Shown here: positions 27,516 to 36,214 of the stretch, piece after piece
Position numbering within the stretch: position 1 is the first letter of the stretch
Layout of the letters: every line of letters starts with the position of its first letter
DNA from: Bauldia litoralis
GTDB lineage: Bacteria; Pseudomonadota; Alphaproteobacteria; Rhizobiales; Kaistiaceae
Direction of reading: 5' to 3'
DNA length: 64,000 bases
NCBI RefSeq assembly: GCF_900104485.1
Contig: NZ_FMXQ01000010.1
Location: forward strand, 124,001-188,000
Notes under the pieces: model-generated
What the model was told of the DNA's origin: nothing
What the model saw: only the letters and a program-made list of their open reading frames with translations
Databases searched by the model: none
Translations under genes and position numbers: made by a program

Positions 27516-27974
27516 ATGAGGATCGTTGTCGCGGCACTTCCGATCGTCCTTTTCGCGGCGACGGTCTGCTTCGGTTTCGGCCTGGTCCTGCCGATCGCCG
27601 TGTTCGAGTCGTTCCTCGTCTTCTCGGAACGGCCGTCGCTGATCGAAGTCCTGACGGGCCTGTGGCAGGAGGGCGACCGGGCGATCGCGGCGGTTGTCGG
27701 GCTGTTCTCCGTCGCCTTTCCGGCCGCCAAACTCATGGTCCTCCACCTCGCCGCGTACAGCCCGGATCGCATCCACTGGGTGAAACGGGTTGGCGTGCTG
27801 TCGAAATGGTCGATGGCGGATGTTCTGGTCGTGGCGCTGGCGATCTTCGCCGCCAAGACCAGTGGTCTGGCCGAAGCCGCGACCCAGGCCGGAATCTGGT
27901 TCTACGCCGCAGCGACCCTGCTGTCGGCCGGCGCTGCGATGATCCTCACGCGCCGCGTTGGCGGGGACGAATAA
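27516..27974 (+). CDS. Paraquat-inducible protein A (PqiA) family membrane protein
   Basis: A 152-residue inner-membrane protein with four predicted membrane segments. It keeps the PqiA signature: KLMVLHLAAY, then SKWSMADVLVVALAIFAAK. It is a single PqiA unit, where full-length PqiA has two. It lacks the Cys-rich zinc segments of longer members. PqiA-family proteins work with MCE proteins in envelope lipid transport. No MCE gene is beside it, so its partner must be elsewhere. It converges on a hydrolase gene 16 bp away. Confidence 0.85.
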   Translation: MRIVVAALPIVLFAATVCFGFGLVLPIAVFESFLVFSERPSLIEVLTGLWQEGDRAIAAVVGLFSVAFPAAKLMVLHLAAYSPDRIHWVKRVGVLSKWSMADVLVVALAIFAAKTSGLAEAATQAGIWFYAAATLLSAGAAMILTRRVGGDE

Positions 27975-27990
27975 TCCAGAAAGGCAGGGG

Positions 27991-28656
27991 TCAGAGCTTT
28001 CCGAAGATGCTCACGACGTTCGCGATGACCTCGTCGTGGAGGCTGCTTGCCTTGTCGATATTCAGGTGGTCGATATCCTTGCGGTCGCTGACATCGATGT
28101 TGACCAGCTTGCCCGTGAAGGAGGGCAGGACCTTGACGACCTTCCCGACACCATCCGACTTGTAATAGTTGACGACCTCGGCGATGCCGGCCCCCGGCTT
28201 GCTGGCACCGTCGACCGCGTCGAAGAGGACGATCAGGCGAACCGGCACGCCCCGCGTGGCAAGGTAGTTGCCCATGTTCACCGCGGCGTCGGCACCAAGG
28301 GAATGGCCGACGATCACCACCGGCGCCAGCGACTTGTCGGTGCGATAATTGCTGACCAGCAGCACGGCGAATTGCTGCCAATGGCTGTAATTGGTGACCC
28401 GGGACTGGATGCCCTTGGCTTCCAGCTTGTTGGAAAGCCGGTCCATGCCGCGCGAGAAGACGTTCAGCAGGCCGCGCAGGAAGAACACACTGCCGCGTTC
28501 GGCTCGTGCCGCGACCGGCAACGGAGATACCGTCACGATTTCCGAGGTTTTCGGCACGGCTGTCGGAGCGGCCTGGGCCAGGTTCCCGAATGCGATCGCC
28601 AGACCAAGAAAGCCGACCATTCCAAAGCACGTCAGGCGCCGCATCGTATTCTTCAT
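27991..28656 (-). CDS. Exported alpha/beta hydrolase
   Basis: A 221-residue protein with an N-terminal signal peptide (MKNTMRRLTCFGMVGFLG, cleavage near AQAA). The nucleophile elbow GHSLG holds Ser119. Asp147 (LFDAVD) and His198 (DIDHLNI) complete a plausible triad, so a lipase or esterase activity in the periplasm is likely. Next to a PqiA-like protein, a role in envelope lipids is possible. The start could also be the ATG at 28644, which is better spaced from GAGGATGAAG. Longer starts would bury the signal peptide. Confidence 0.75.
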   Translation of the reverse strand: MKNTMRRLTCFGMVGFLGLAIAFGNLAQAAPTAVPKTSEIVTVSPLPVAARAERGSVFFLRGLLNVFSRGMDRLSNKLEAKGIQSRVTNYSHWQQFAVLLVSNYRTDKSLAPVVIVGHSLGADAAVNMGNYLATRGVPVRLIVLFDAVDGASKPGAGIAEVVNYYKSDGVGKVVKVLPSFTGKLVNIDVSDRKDIDHLNIDKASSLHDEVIANVVSIFGKL

Positions 28657-28812
28657 CCTCGAACCATGACCGACCAACGAGATGTGTCGGCCGGTGACAG
28701 CCTCTTGTCCGGCGCCATCGGCCACCAGATTTTTTGGATATCCGATTTTAGGGCCACAGGTCGAAATTGGAAGGGACTGCCGCAACGAGGCCTGGCAATT
28801 CGACAGGCACTG

Positions 28813-29820
28813 TCAAAGCGGCACTGCCGTCAAATAGGGCAGGCGATTTGCTTCCGGCATCGCGCCGAGATTGCGCACGATCTCGATGTTCTGGGTCAAC
28901 GAGCGGCGCAGATGGGCTTCGAGCGCGCGCATTGCCTTCTCGCGCCGGCCGGCCAGGACATGGTCGAGGATCTCGATATGCTCCGCCACCATCAGCGAAA
29001 TCACCGCGGAATCGCGGTAGAGATCGAAGGAATGGTGGATCGCGACGATGACGAGCTGGCTCCGCCGGATCGTCTCCCGCAGCTGCAGGTTCCGGCAGCG
29101 CAGGATGAGGTCGATGTGCAGGTCACGTTCGAGCCTTTCGATACGCTCCAGCGTCGGCCGGGTTTCGGCCGCGCGGCGGGCTCGTTCGCGTCGCTCCTCG
29201 ATTTCGGTGCGGCCGATCGAATCCATCACCTGCCCGAGCGCAATCGGTTCGAGCAGGCAGCGCATTTCGAAATGATCGCGCAGACCATCCTCGGCAAGAG
29301 GCCCGGCATACCAGCGCTGGTTGATATCCTGCGTGACGAGGCCCGTGCGCTCAAGTCGGGTAAGCACCTCGTGGGCAACCGTGCGGCTGACGTCGTGGTA
29401 TTCGGCGACCGCGCTTTCATTGACCTGGAACCGGCCGTAGGGAAGCGCCCGGGCGATATGGTGCTCGACGGCGGGGTAAATTCGCTCACGTCGGTTGCGC
29501 ACTCTCAGCGTCCGGTCCACTTCCGGCGGAACGATCAGGCCAGCTTCCCCGAGGTCCAGGCGGACCGGTTCGGAGTCGTCGGCGCCGGTCAGATAGCCGT
29601 GGCCATCGAAGTCGCGCAGCAATCCGTCCTGCCTTAACCGCTGCAGCGCGGCCGCCGCCGGAACGCGACTGGAGCGAAAGGCACGAGCGACCGCGGCAGC
29701 ACCGAGGACGAGGCCGGGCGGAAAACTGCCATCGTCGATGTGTTCGCGAAGGACGGAGTAGATCACGTCATAGAGGGGTCGGGTTGCTGCCAACGGGCGA
29801 TCCTCGGGCCGGGTGTTCAT
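28813..29820 (-). CDS. GntR-family regulator with two winged-helix domains and FCD domain
   Basis: A 335-residue regulator, about 100 residues longer than ordinary FCD-GntR proteins. A first GntR-like winged helix spans about 15-78 (YDVIYSVLREHIDDGSFPPG). A second wHTH-like unit spans about 112-175 (NESAVAEYHDVSRTVAHEVL, then RLERTGLV). The FCD-like ligand domain follows from about 182. The first unit has a degraded recognition helix (RSSRVPAAAALQRLRQ). It lies 154 bp after the ABC ATPase and probably controls that transporter. The ATG chosen precedes RPEDRPLAATRPLYD; longer starts give Arg-rich, unlikely sequence. Confidence 0.85.
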   Translation of the reverse strand: MNTRPEDRPLAATRPLYDVIYSVLREHIDDGSFPPGLVLGAAAVARAFRSSRVPAAAALQRLRQDGLLRDFDGHGYLTGADDSEPVRLDLGEAGLIVPPEVDRTLRVRNRRERIYPAVEHHIARALPYGRFQVNESAVAEYHDVSRTVAHEVLTRLERTGLVTQDINQRWYAGPLAEDGLRDHFEMRCLLEPIALGQVMDSIGRTEIEERRERARRAAETRPTLERIERLERDLHIDLILRCRNLQLRETIRRSQLVIVAIHHSFDLYRDSAVISLMVAEHIEILDHVLAGRREKAMRALEAHLRRSLTQNIEIVRNLGAMPEANRLPYLTAVPL

Positions 29821-29974
29821 GCGCACCGCCCGCCTGTCCTCAGCGCCCCGTACGCGTCGCGGCGACGACGCTCCGACGGCCGATCGCGCGCAATCCCCGA
29901 ACGACGGTCGGGGCTTTGGAACGCCTGACGCTTGCCATGCCTCTCCACTCCCTTCGTCGTTGCCGACCGTCGGC

Positions 29975-31498
29975 CTACCCGGCTGATGTCGGCTCGTCGT
30001 CCTCGACGGCATGGATGCAGGCCATGATCGCCTTGGAGGCCGTCTCGTACTGGTGATCGTTGGCGACCTCGCCGACGATGCGGAAGCCGTGCATGACCAG
30101 GATACGATCGGCGACCGCGACCATTTCCGGCATGTCGCTGGAGATCAGGATGATCGACACGCCGTCGCGGGCGATCTCGCCGAGCAGTTCGTGGATGTCG
30201 GTCTTGGTCTTGATGTCGATGCCGACGGTCGGCTCGTCGACGATCAGGATCTCGGCATTGGCCGCCAGCCACTTGGCGATCGACACCTTCTGCTGGTTGC
30301 CGCCCGAGAGATTGCCGACGGTCTGGGCCAGGGACGGCGTGCGGATCTCCAGCTTCTCGACGAAGGGCTCGACGGCGCGCGATTCCCTGGCGCCGGAGAT
30401 CAAACCCAGGAAGCCCGCGAGCTTGCGCCAGATCGTGATGGCAATATTCTCGCGGACCGAATGCATGAGGATCAGGCCTTCGGCCTTGCGGTCCTCGCTG
30501 ATATAGCCGAGCCGGTACTTCGAAAGCGCCTCGTGCATGTCGCGGATGCGGACCGGCTTGTCATGCAGCCGCAACTCGCCGGAGGTTATCTCGGCGCCCC
30601 CGAGGATCGCTCGCGCCAACTCGCTCCGGCCAGCGCCGACCAGCCCGTAGAGACCGAGGATCTCGCCGCGATGGAGCGCGAGGTCGATATTGCGGTGACC
30701 GTCCGATGTCGACAGGTCGCGCGCTTCGAGCACCACGTCGGCCATGTCGGCATTGCGCTCGCCGAGGACGGCGATGCGTTCCTTGCGGCCGATCATCAGC
30801 GACACCAGCTTGTCGCGGGTCATCGTCGTCATCGGCTCGCCGACCGCAGCGTTCTTGCCGTCACGCAGCACGGTCACCCGGTCGGCGATGGCGAACACCT
30901 CCTCCAGCTTGTGGCTGACGAAGATGATGGCGACCCCGTTCTCCCGCAGGCGCTTCAGGAGAGTGAACAGCGCCGCCGTCTCGTGCTCGGTGATCGAGGC
31001 GGTCGGCTCGTCCATCAGCAGGATCTTGGCCTCGAGCGACAGCGCCTTGGCGATCTCGACGATCTGCATCTGGGCAACCGAGAGGGTTCGCACCTCGGCC
31101 CGCGTGTCGATGCCGCGATCGAGCATGTCGAGCCACTTGCGCGCGTCGCGATTGATCGTGTCGTAGTCGATCATCCCGCCCCTGGTCGGCGGCCGCTCGA
31201 GCAGGATGTTCTCGCCGACCGAGAAACGCGGGATCAGGTTCCGCTCCTGGTGGACGGCGCTGATGCCGGCGCCAATGGCGTCGCGTGGCGATGCGAAATG
31301 CACCGGCTCGCCATTGAGCAGGACGCGGCCGCTGTCCGGCTGGTGAAGCCCGGTGATGATCTTGATCAGCGTCGACTTGCCGGCGCCATTCTCGCCCATC
31401 AGGGCGTGGATCTCGCCAGGCTTGAGGTCGAGCGACACGCCATCCAGCGCCTGGACGCCGGGGAAGGCCTTGCTGACGGATTCGATCGTGAGAACCAT
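29975..31498 (-). CDS. CUT2-type ABC transporter ATPase, two-domain
   Basis: A 507-residue fused ABC ATPase: [20 protein letters not shown] in the first domain, then GLVGAGRSELARAILGG and [16 protein letters not shown] in the second. The ATG at 31498 follows the permease stop by two bases, with AGGGACGG before it. It is the last transporter gene of the third CUT2 cassette. Confidence 0.92.
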   Translation of the reverse strand: MVLTIESVSKAFPGVQALDGVSLDLKPGEIHALMGENGAGKSTLIKIITGLHQPDSGRVLLNGEPVHFASPRDAIGAGISAVHQERNLIPRFSVGENILLERPPTRGGMIDYDTINRDARKWLDMLDRGIDTRAEVRTLSVAQMQIVEIAKALSLEAKILLMDEPTASITEHETAALFTLLKRLRENGVAIIFVSHKLEEVFAIADRVTVLRDGKNAAVGEPMTTMTRDKLVSLMIGRKERIAVLGERNADMADVVLEARDLSTSDGHRNIDLALHRGEILGLYGLVGAGRSELARAILGGAEITSGELRLHDKPVRIRDMHEALSKYRLGYISEDRKAEGLILMHSVRENIAITIWRKLAGFLGLISGARESRAVEPFVEKLEIRTPSLAQTVGNLSGGNQQKVSIAKWLAANAEILIVDEPTVGIDIKTKTDIHELLGEIARDGVSIILISSDMPEMVAVADRILVMHGFRIVGEVANDHQYETASKAIMACIHAVEDDEPTSAG

Positions 31499-31500
31499 CG

Positions 31501-32454
31501 TCAATCCGTCCCTGTCTTGACGGCGCGCCAGCGGTTCAGCCACACCGCCGCGAGGATCAACGCGCCGAGCAGGAACTGCACCCAGTAGGGATCGACATTG
31601 GCCAGCACCATGCCGTTCTCGATCAGCGCGATCAGGATCACCGCCAGCGTCGTTCCGACAACCGAGACGTAGCCGCCGGTCAAAGCGGCGCCGCCGATGA
31701 TCGGCGCGGCGAAGGAGAGCAGCAGCCAGTCGGCGCCGATCGACGGCTGGGCGGAGCCAAGCTGCGCGACCGCCAGCACGGCGGCGATCGCCGCCAGCCC
31801 GCCGGACAGGACATGGGCCAGCACGATGGTCCGTTCGCGGGAGATGCCGGAAAGGTCGGCCGCATGCGGATTGCCGCCGACGGCGAGAAGCTGCCGTCCC
31901 GGCACGGTGCGAGCGAAGAACAGCATGAGCAGCGCGGTGACGATGATCGGCGCGATGAGCAGATAGGGAAAGGCGAAGAAGCGCTCGTCACCGAAAGCGA
32001 CAAGCGCCGCCGGCATGTTGTAGAAGGGGATCGCCTCGGTGATGCCGAGATTGATGCCGGTGAAGGCCGAGGCCGTCGCCAGGGTGATGATGAAGCCGTT
32101 GATCCCGGTTCGCGCCGTCAGCACGCCGTTGATCAGGCCGCACAGGGCGCCGATGGCAATCGCCAGCGGGACTGCAAGAACGAGCGGCACGCCGAGCGCT
32201 TCCATCATGCCGCCGAAGGAAATCGCGACGAGCCCGCCGATCGCCCCGACCGAGATGTTCATCTGGCCGACGCCGAGCGTCACCATCTGGGCGAAGCCGA
32301 CCAGCAGCCCGACGCAGAAGCTCCGCAGCATCACGTAGATGTTGTACTCGGTCATGAAGTTCGGCGTCAGGACGGCAAGCAGCACTGAGCCAAGGACGAT
32401 CGCCACGGCGAGCCCGGACCATTCGACAATGAGAAGACGACGGAGGAACGGCAT
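31501..32454 (-). CDS. CUT2-type ABC transporter permease, second subunit
   Basis: A 317-residue membrane protein with about nine hydrophobic segments. It has the CUT2 signature in the variant form GVGQMNISVGAIGGL, where the usual ID is MN. GVLTARTGINGFIITLATA and GAALTGGYVSVVGTTLAV follow. It probably pairs with the upstream permease. Confidence 0.9.
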   Translation of the reverse strand: MPFLRRLLIVEWSGLAVAIVLGSVLLAVLTPNFMTEYNIYVMLRSFCVGLLVGFAQMVTLGVGQMNISVGAIGGLVAISFGGMMEALGVPLVLAVPLAIAIGALCGLINGVLTARTGINGFIITLATASAFTGINLGITEAIPFYNMPAALVAFGDERFFAFPYLLIAPIIVTALLMLFFARTVPGRQLLAVGGNPHAADLSGISRERTIVLAHVLSGGLAAIAAVLAVAQLGSAQPSIGADWLLLSFAAPIIGGAALTGGYVSVVGTTLAVILIALIENGMVLANVDPYWVQFLLGALILAAVWLNRWRAVKTGTD

Positions 32455-32518
32455 CAGGCGCGCGCCCCTTCCGGACGACCCGGTGCCGCGAACGCCCGCA
32501 GCGCGAATCCCACCATCG

Positions 32519-33532
32519 TCATGACTTCACCCCGACGCTGCGGCGTTCGGCATAGACGCTGCGGTAGCGGTCGACGAGGACGGCGAAGAGCAGGATCAGG
32601 CCGAGGAAAAGCTGGAGCCAGAAGTTGCCGATCTGGAGTACGAGCAGGCCGCTGCGGATCGTCGTGACGAGGGCTGCGCCGATCATCGTGCCGATGACGG
32701 CGACCGAGCCGCCCGACAGCAAGGTCCCGCCGAGGACCGGACCGAGGAAGGAGGGCAGCAGCCATTCCTCGCCTCCCGTCGCCGGCATCGCCGCGCCGAG
32801 GCGGGTGACGACCATCAACCCGGCAGCAGCGGCCAGCATCCCGGACAGCACGTGGCTGATGACGATCACCCGGTCGACCGGCACGCCGGACATGGCAGCG
32901 GCGCGCGGATTGGCGCCGGCGGCAAGGATCTGGCGACCCAGCGCGGTGAATCGGTAGAGGACGACGAGGGCCGCGCCAATGGCGATGGCGATGATCAACA
33001 GCGGCGAGACGATGCCGAACAGCCGGGCGCGACCGAAGGCGCCAATCTCGGGCGGCAACCCGTTATAGGGCACCGCCTTGGTCAGGATGAGCATGGCGCC
33101 AAGGAAAAGGCTGGCGCTGGCCAGCGTGATGATGAAGGCGTTGACCCCAGTCTTGACGATGGCGAAGCCGTTCAGCCAGCCGAGGGCGCCGCCAAGCAGG
33201 AGCGCGCCGGCAAAGCCGACTGAAATCGGAAGCCCGAGATCCTGGAGCAGGAAGCCGGCCGCCATCACCGCGCAGACCCCGATCGAGCCGACCGCGAGGT
33301 TCATGCCGCCGGTGGCCAGCACGACCATCTGCGAAAACCCGATGACGATATCGACCGCCAGCGACCGGCCGAGCGCATAGAGATTGAAGGACGACAGAAA
33401 GCCCGGCGCCAGCGTCGAGAAGATGAACCAGAAGATCGCGACGATCGCCAGCAGGCCGACCTGCCCCGAAGCGCCGCCGAGGAAAGGCCTGCGGTTGCGA
33501 ACGGGCGACGCCGGGCCGGTGGTTTCGCTCAT
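32519..33532 (-). CDS. CUT2-type ABC transporter permease, first subunit
   Basis: A 337-residue permease with ATGGMNLAVGSIGVCAVMAA in the signature position and NGFAIVKTGVNAFIITLASA. Both permeases of this cassette share the MN variant and the motif GVNAF/GINGF, so they likely arose by duplication of one another. The protein follows the binding-protein gene, with a strong hairpin in the 164-bp gap. Confidence 0.9.
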   Translation of the reverse strand: MSETTGPASPVRNRRPFLGGASGQVGLLAIVAIFWFIFSTLAPGFLSSFNLYALGRSLAVDIVIGFSQMVVLATGGMNLAVGSIGVCAVMAAGFLLQDLGLPISVGFAGALLLGGALGWLNGFAIVKTGVNAFIITLASASLFLGAMLILTKAVPYNGLPPEIGAFGRARLFGIVSPLLIIAIAIGAALVVLYRFTALGRQILAAGANPRAAAMSGVPVDRVIVISHVLSGMLAAAAGLMVVTRLGAAMPATGGEEWLLPSFLGPVLGGTLLSGGSVAVIGTMIGAALVTTIRSGLLVLQIGNFWLQLFLGLILLFAVLVDRYRSVYAERRSVGVKS

Positions 33533-33653
33533 GGGTTTCGGAGTTCCGAATCGTGGTGTCGATCAGTCGAAGCCGACAGTGCCATTGCTGACGGGTCCGC
33601 GTCGCCGGAGGGTATCCGGGATTGCCCGAGAGATGCATCGGGCGGTGACGAGC

Positions 33654-33683
33654 GATCGGCCCGGGCGAAGGCCCGGACCGATC
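33654..33683 (-). other. Stem-loop between binding-protein and permease genes
   Basis: GATCGGCCCGGGC (33654-33666) pairs with GCCCGGACCGATC (33671-33683) around a GAAG loop, 13 bp with one mismatch. It lies directly after the binding-protein gene in the operon. It fits a hairpin that protects the upstream message or reduces expression of the permeases. No T-run follows. Confidence 0.6.
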
Positions 33684-33696
33684 AGGGGCAGAGCCC

Positions 33697-34740
33697 TTAG
33701 CTGCAGGTCATGTAGGTGTCTTTGAACTTGCCCTGGATGTCGGCGGTGATCGCCTTCAGGTCATCCTTGTAGCTGGCAATGTTGTCGAGGTTGATCACCA
33801 TCGTGCCCGAGTCGATGAAGCGCGCTGTCTGCGGCGTCTCGATCCACGGTGCGTCCTCCTTCATCGTGCAGTCGCCGCTGGCCAGGAGGTCGAGCGCATA
33901 GGCGCCGATATAGCCCTGGCCGTAGGGGTTCTGCGCCATCGTGCCGGCGACGAAGCCGTCCTCGATCGCTTTCAGCACGATCTGGTCATCGTCGATGCCG
34001 ATGAACTTGATGCGCTTGTCGCCAAGCGTGCGGAGCAGCTTCGAGGCGACCACCGACGGGATGTAGCCGGTGGCGATCATGCCGCCGATCTCATCCTTCT
34101 GGGCAGCCAGCAGCGCGCTGATCTTCTGGTCGGCGGCTTCCTGGGCGTCGGTGTCGGCGACGGTCTGGAGCAGAGTCACTTCGCCGTTGGTCTCTTCAAC
34201 GGCGGTCTCGACCGCCTTGACGCGCAGCGTCGTGTTGGGATCGACCAAGAGGCCGGCGAGATGGACGATATTACCCTTGCCGCCCATCGCCTTGATCAGT
34301 TCCTTGGTGCCGATATAGGCCGAATTGTAGACATCGGTGCCGAGGCAGAAGGCCATGTCGGTCGGGTCCTGCGCGCAGCCGGCAAGGGCCGCGGACGGGA
34401 GACCGGCGGACTGCAATTCGGTGACCGTCGAGTTGATGCCGACGGAGTCGCCCGGGAAAATGCCGAAGGCCGAATAGCCCTGGGCCGCGAGGCTCTCAAG
34501 CAGTTCGGTCTGCAGGTTGAGCTTCCATTCGGCCGGGACCTTGAAGTCGACGGCGGCGATGTCGAAGTCCTTCTGCGCGTCGGCGGCGGCCTGTTCCCAG
34601 GGCGCGAAATAGGGATGCGGACCGCCCGGAATCAGGGCGATCTTGTTGTCGGACGCGAGCGCGCCGGTGGCGAGCGCGGTGGCGGCGATCGCGAAGACGC
34701 CGATGGCGGCCGGGAATCCCGACCTGTTCACTGATGTCAT
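33697..34740 (-). CDS. Periplasmic sugar-binding protein of CUT2 ABC transporter
   Basis: A 347-residue type 1 binding protein. The signal peptide is MTSVNRSGFPAAIGVFAIAA with cleavage near GALAS. The mature protein reads NKIALIPGGPHPYFAPWEQA, and later IKFIGIDDDQIVLKAI and MAQNPYGQGYIGAYALDLL. Four Cys residues suggest disulphides. A very strong GGGAGGAA ribosome-binding site lies seven bases before the ATG. It is the first gene of the cassette; an AT-rich palindrome lies about 70 bp upstream. Confidence 0.9.
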   Translation of the reverse strand: MTSVNRSGFPAAIGVFAIAATALATGALASDNKIALIPGGPHPYFAPWEQAAADAQKDFDIAAVDFKVPAEWKLNLQTELLESLAAQGYSAFGIFPGDSVGINSTVTELQSAGLPSAALAGCAQDPTDMAFCLGTDVYNSAYIGTKELIKAMGGKGNIVHLAGLLVDPNTTLRVKAVETAVEETNGEVTLLQTVADTDAQEAADQKISALLAAQKDEIGGMIATGYIPSVVASKLLRTLGDKRIKFIGIDDDQIVLKAIEDGFVAGTMAQNPYGQGYIGAYALDLLASGDCTMKEDAPWIETPQTARFIDSGTMVINLDNIASYKDDLKAITADIQGKFKDTYMTCS

Positions 34741-34806
34741 TTTTGTATTCCTCCCAAATGGCGGCATCCCTCCCGACGCCGTCTCAGGCCAGACTACGGA
34801 AAACGT

Positions 34807-34822
34807 ATATCGCGTGCAATAT
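34807..34822. promoter_or_regulatory. AT-rich palindrome upstream of binding-protein gene
   Basis: ATATCGCGTGCAATAT is an imperfect 16-bp palindrome (ATAT-n-GC-nn-GC-n-ATAT) in otherwise GC-rich DNA between divergent genes. It could be an operator for the cassette's GntR-type regulator. This rests on symmetry and position only. Confidence 0.35.
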
Positions 34823-34956
34823 CCAATTCTGGCGATCCGTCCTTCGCTGCCCGCGAGGGTCATCCCGGCGCCGCCTTGACTCGTCCCGAGGACGGCATAG
34901 TCTGTGATTGTACGTTGACTGAAAATACCGGCTCGACCATGCCGGGTGGCAGTTTG

Positions 34957-35004
34957 GCCCCGTCTTTCCCGCATCGCAGCGATCGCGCGGAAGCGGGGTT
35001 TTTT
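34957..35004 (+). terminator. Leader terminator before amiC, likely antitermination target
   Basis: CCCCG (34958-34962) pairs with CGGGG (34994-34998), continuing as CTT/AAG and CCGC/GCGG with small bulges, followed by six T residues at 34999-35004. It sits 34 bp before the amiC start codon, in the leader rather than at the end of a gene. Its CCCC arm can instead pair with GG-T-GGC upstream (34945-34950) around an AGTTTG hexaloop. The AmiR protein encoded downstream is an RNA-binding antiterminator of such structures. Confidence 0.75.
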
Positions 35005-35038
35005 GTTGTGATGACGGCCGGCAGGGACGATCCGCCCC

Positions 35039-36214
35039 ATGACGCGACGCTATCCGATCGGAGTTCTCTTCTCGAGGCGTGGGCCATACGCCCTCCTCGG
35101 GCGCGATGCCTTCGACGGTGCGCTGACGGCGCTCGGCGAGATCAACGACGACCCGTCCTTCCCCTTCGAACTGACGCCGCTGACCGGCGAGCCGGATGGC
35201 GTCGCCGACCGCTACCAGGCGATCGCCGACCGGCTGATCGCGCAAGGCGCCCGACACGTCGTCGGCGGCATCACCTCGTGGAGCCGCAAGGAGATGATCC
35301 CGGCGGTCGAGAAGGGCGACGCCCTCCTCTGGTACCCCTGCCCCTATGAGGGCTACGAGTGTTCGGACCGGGTGGTCTATCTCGGCGCCTGTCCCAACCA
35401 GCATATCGTTCCCCTCTTCGCCCATGTCATCCCGCGCTTCGGCAAGCGCGCCTTCCTTGTCGGCTCCAACTACATCTGGGGCTGGGAAACGAACCGCGTC
35501 GCGCGCCGGCTGCTCGACGACAACGGCGGCACGGTGCTTGGCGAGCGCTACCTGCCGCTCGGTCGCGAGGACGTCGACCGGCTGATTGCCGAGATCGCCG
35601 AGACGCGCCCCGACTTCATCCTCAACACCCTGATCGGCCCGTCGAGCTATGCCTTCCTGCGCGCCATGGCCGTCCTCGCCGAGCGCGACCCGGCGTTCGC
35701 GCCGGAACGCTGCCCGGTGGTGAGCTGCAATCTCGCGGAATGCGAACTCGACGAGATCGGCCCGGCCGCGGTCGGGCAGATCTGCACGGCGGTCTATTTC
35801 GACAGCATCGACACCGCCGACAACCATGCCTTCCTCGCCCGGGTACGCCGCCGGCTTGGCGCGGCCCGGCGGGTCTCTGCCTTCTTCGCCTCTGCCTATA
35901 TGGCGGTCCGGGTGCTGGCCGAGGCAATCCGCGAGGCCGGCTCGGACCGGCCGGACGCCATCCTGCCCTACATTCCGGCGCGGCGCTTTGCGTCGCCGAT
36001 GGGCGATCTCGCGATCAGCGGCCGGACCCGCCACACCGCCTTCGCTCCGCTGCTGGCAACGATTCGAACCGGCAATGCCTTCGAGATCGTCGAAAAGGCG
36101 CCGCAGGCGATCGAGGCGGATCCTTATCTTTCCGACTATTCGGGCACCGGTCCCGCCGCGATTCCCGCGACCGGGCGGACTCCCCAGCCGATGCTCCGGG
36201 TGGTGGCCACATGA
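35039..36214 (+). CDS. amiC: AmiC-like amide/urea-binding regulator
   Basis: A 391-residue type 1 periplasmic-binding-fold protein without a signal peptide, as expected for the cytosolic sensor AmiC. It shows IGVLFSRRGPYALLGRDAF, LWYPCPYEGYECSDRVVYLG, and VGSNYIWGWETNRVARRLL, all conserved in the AmiC/FmdD family. AmiC binds AmiR and releases it when a short-chain amide binds. The ATG overlap with amiR (ATGA) matches the known need for co-translation of the pair. A terminator lies in its leader. Confidence 0.88.
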   Translation: MTRRYPIGVLFSRRGPYALLGRDAFDGALTALGEINDDPSFPFELTPLTGEPDGVADRYQAIADRLIAQGARHVVGGITSWSRKEMIPAVEKGDALLWYPCPYEGYECSDRVVYLGACPNQHIVPLFAHVIPRFGKRAFLVGSNYIWGWETNRVARRLLDDNGGTVLGERYLPLGREDVDRLIAEIAETRPDFILNTLIGPSSYAFLRAMAVLAERDPAFAPERCPVVSCNLAECELDEIGPAAVGQICTAVYFDSIDTADNHAFLARVRRRLGAARRVSAFFASAYMAVRVLAEAIREAGSDRPDAILPYIPARRFASPMGDLAISGRTRHTAFAPLLATIRTGNAFEIVEKAPQAIEADPYLSDYSGTGPAAIPATGRTPQPMLRVVAT

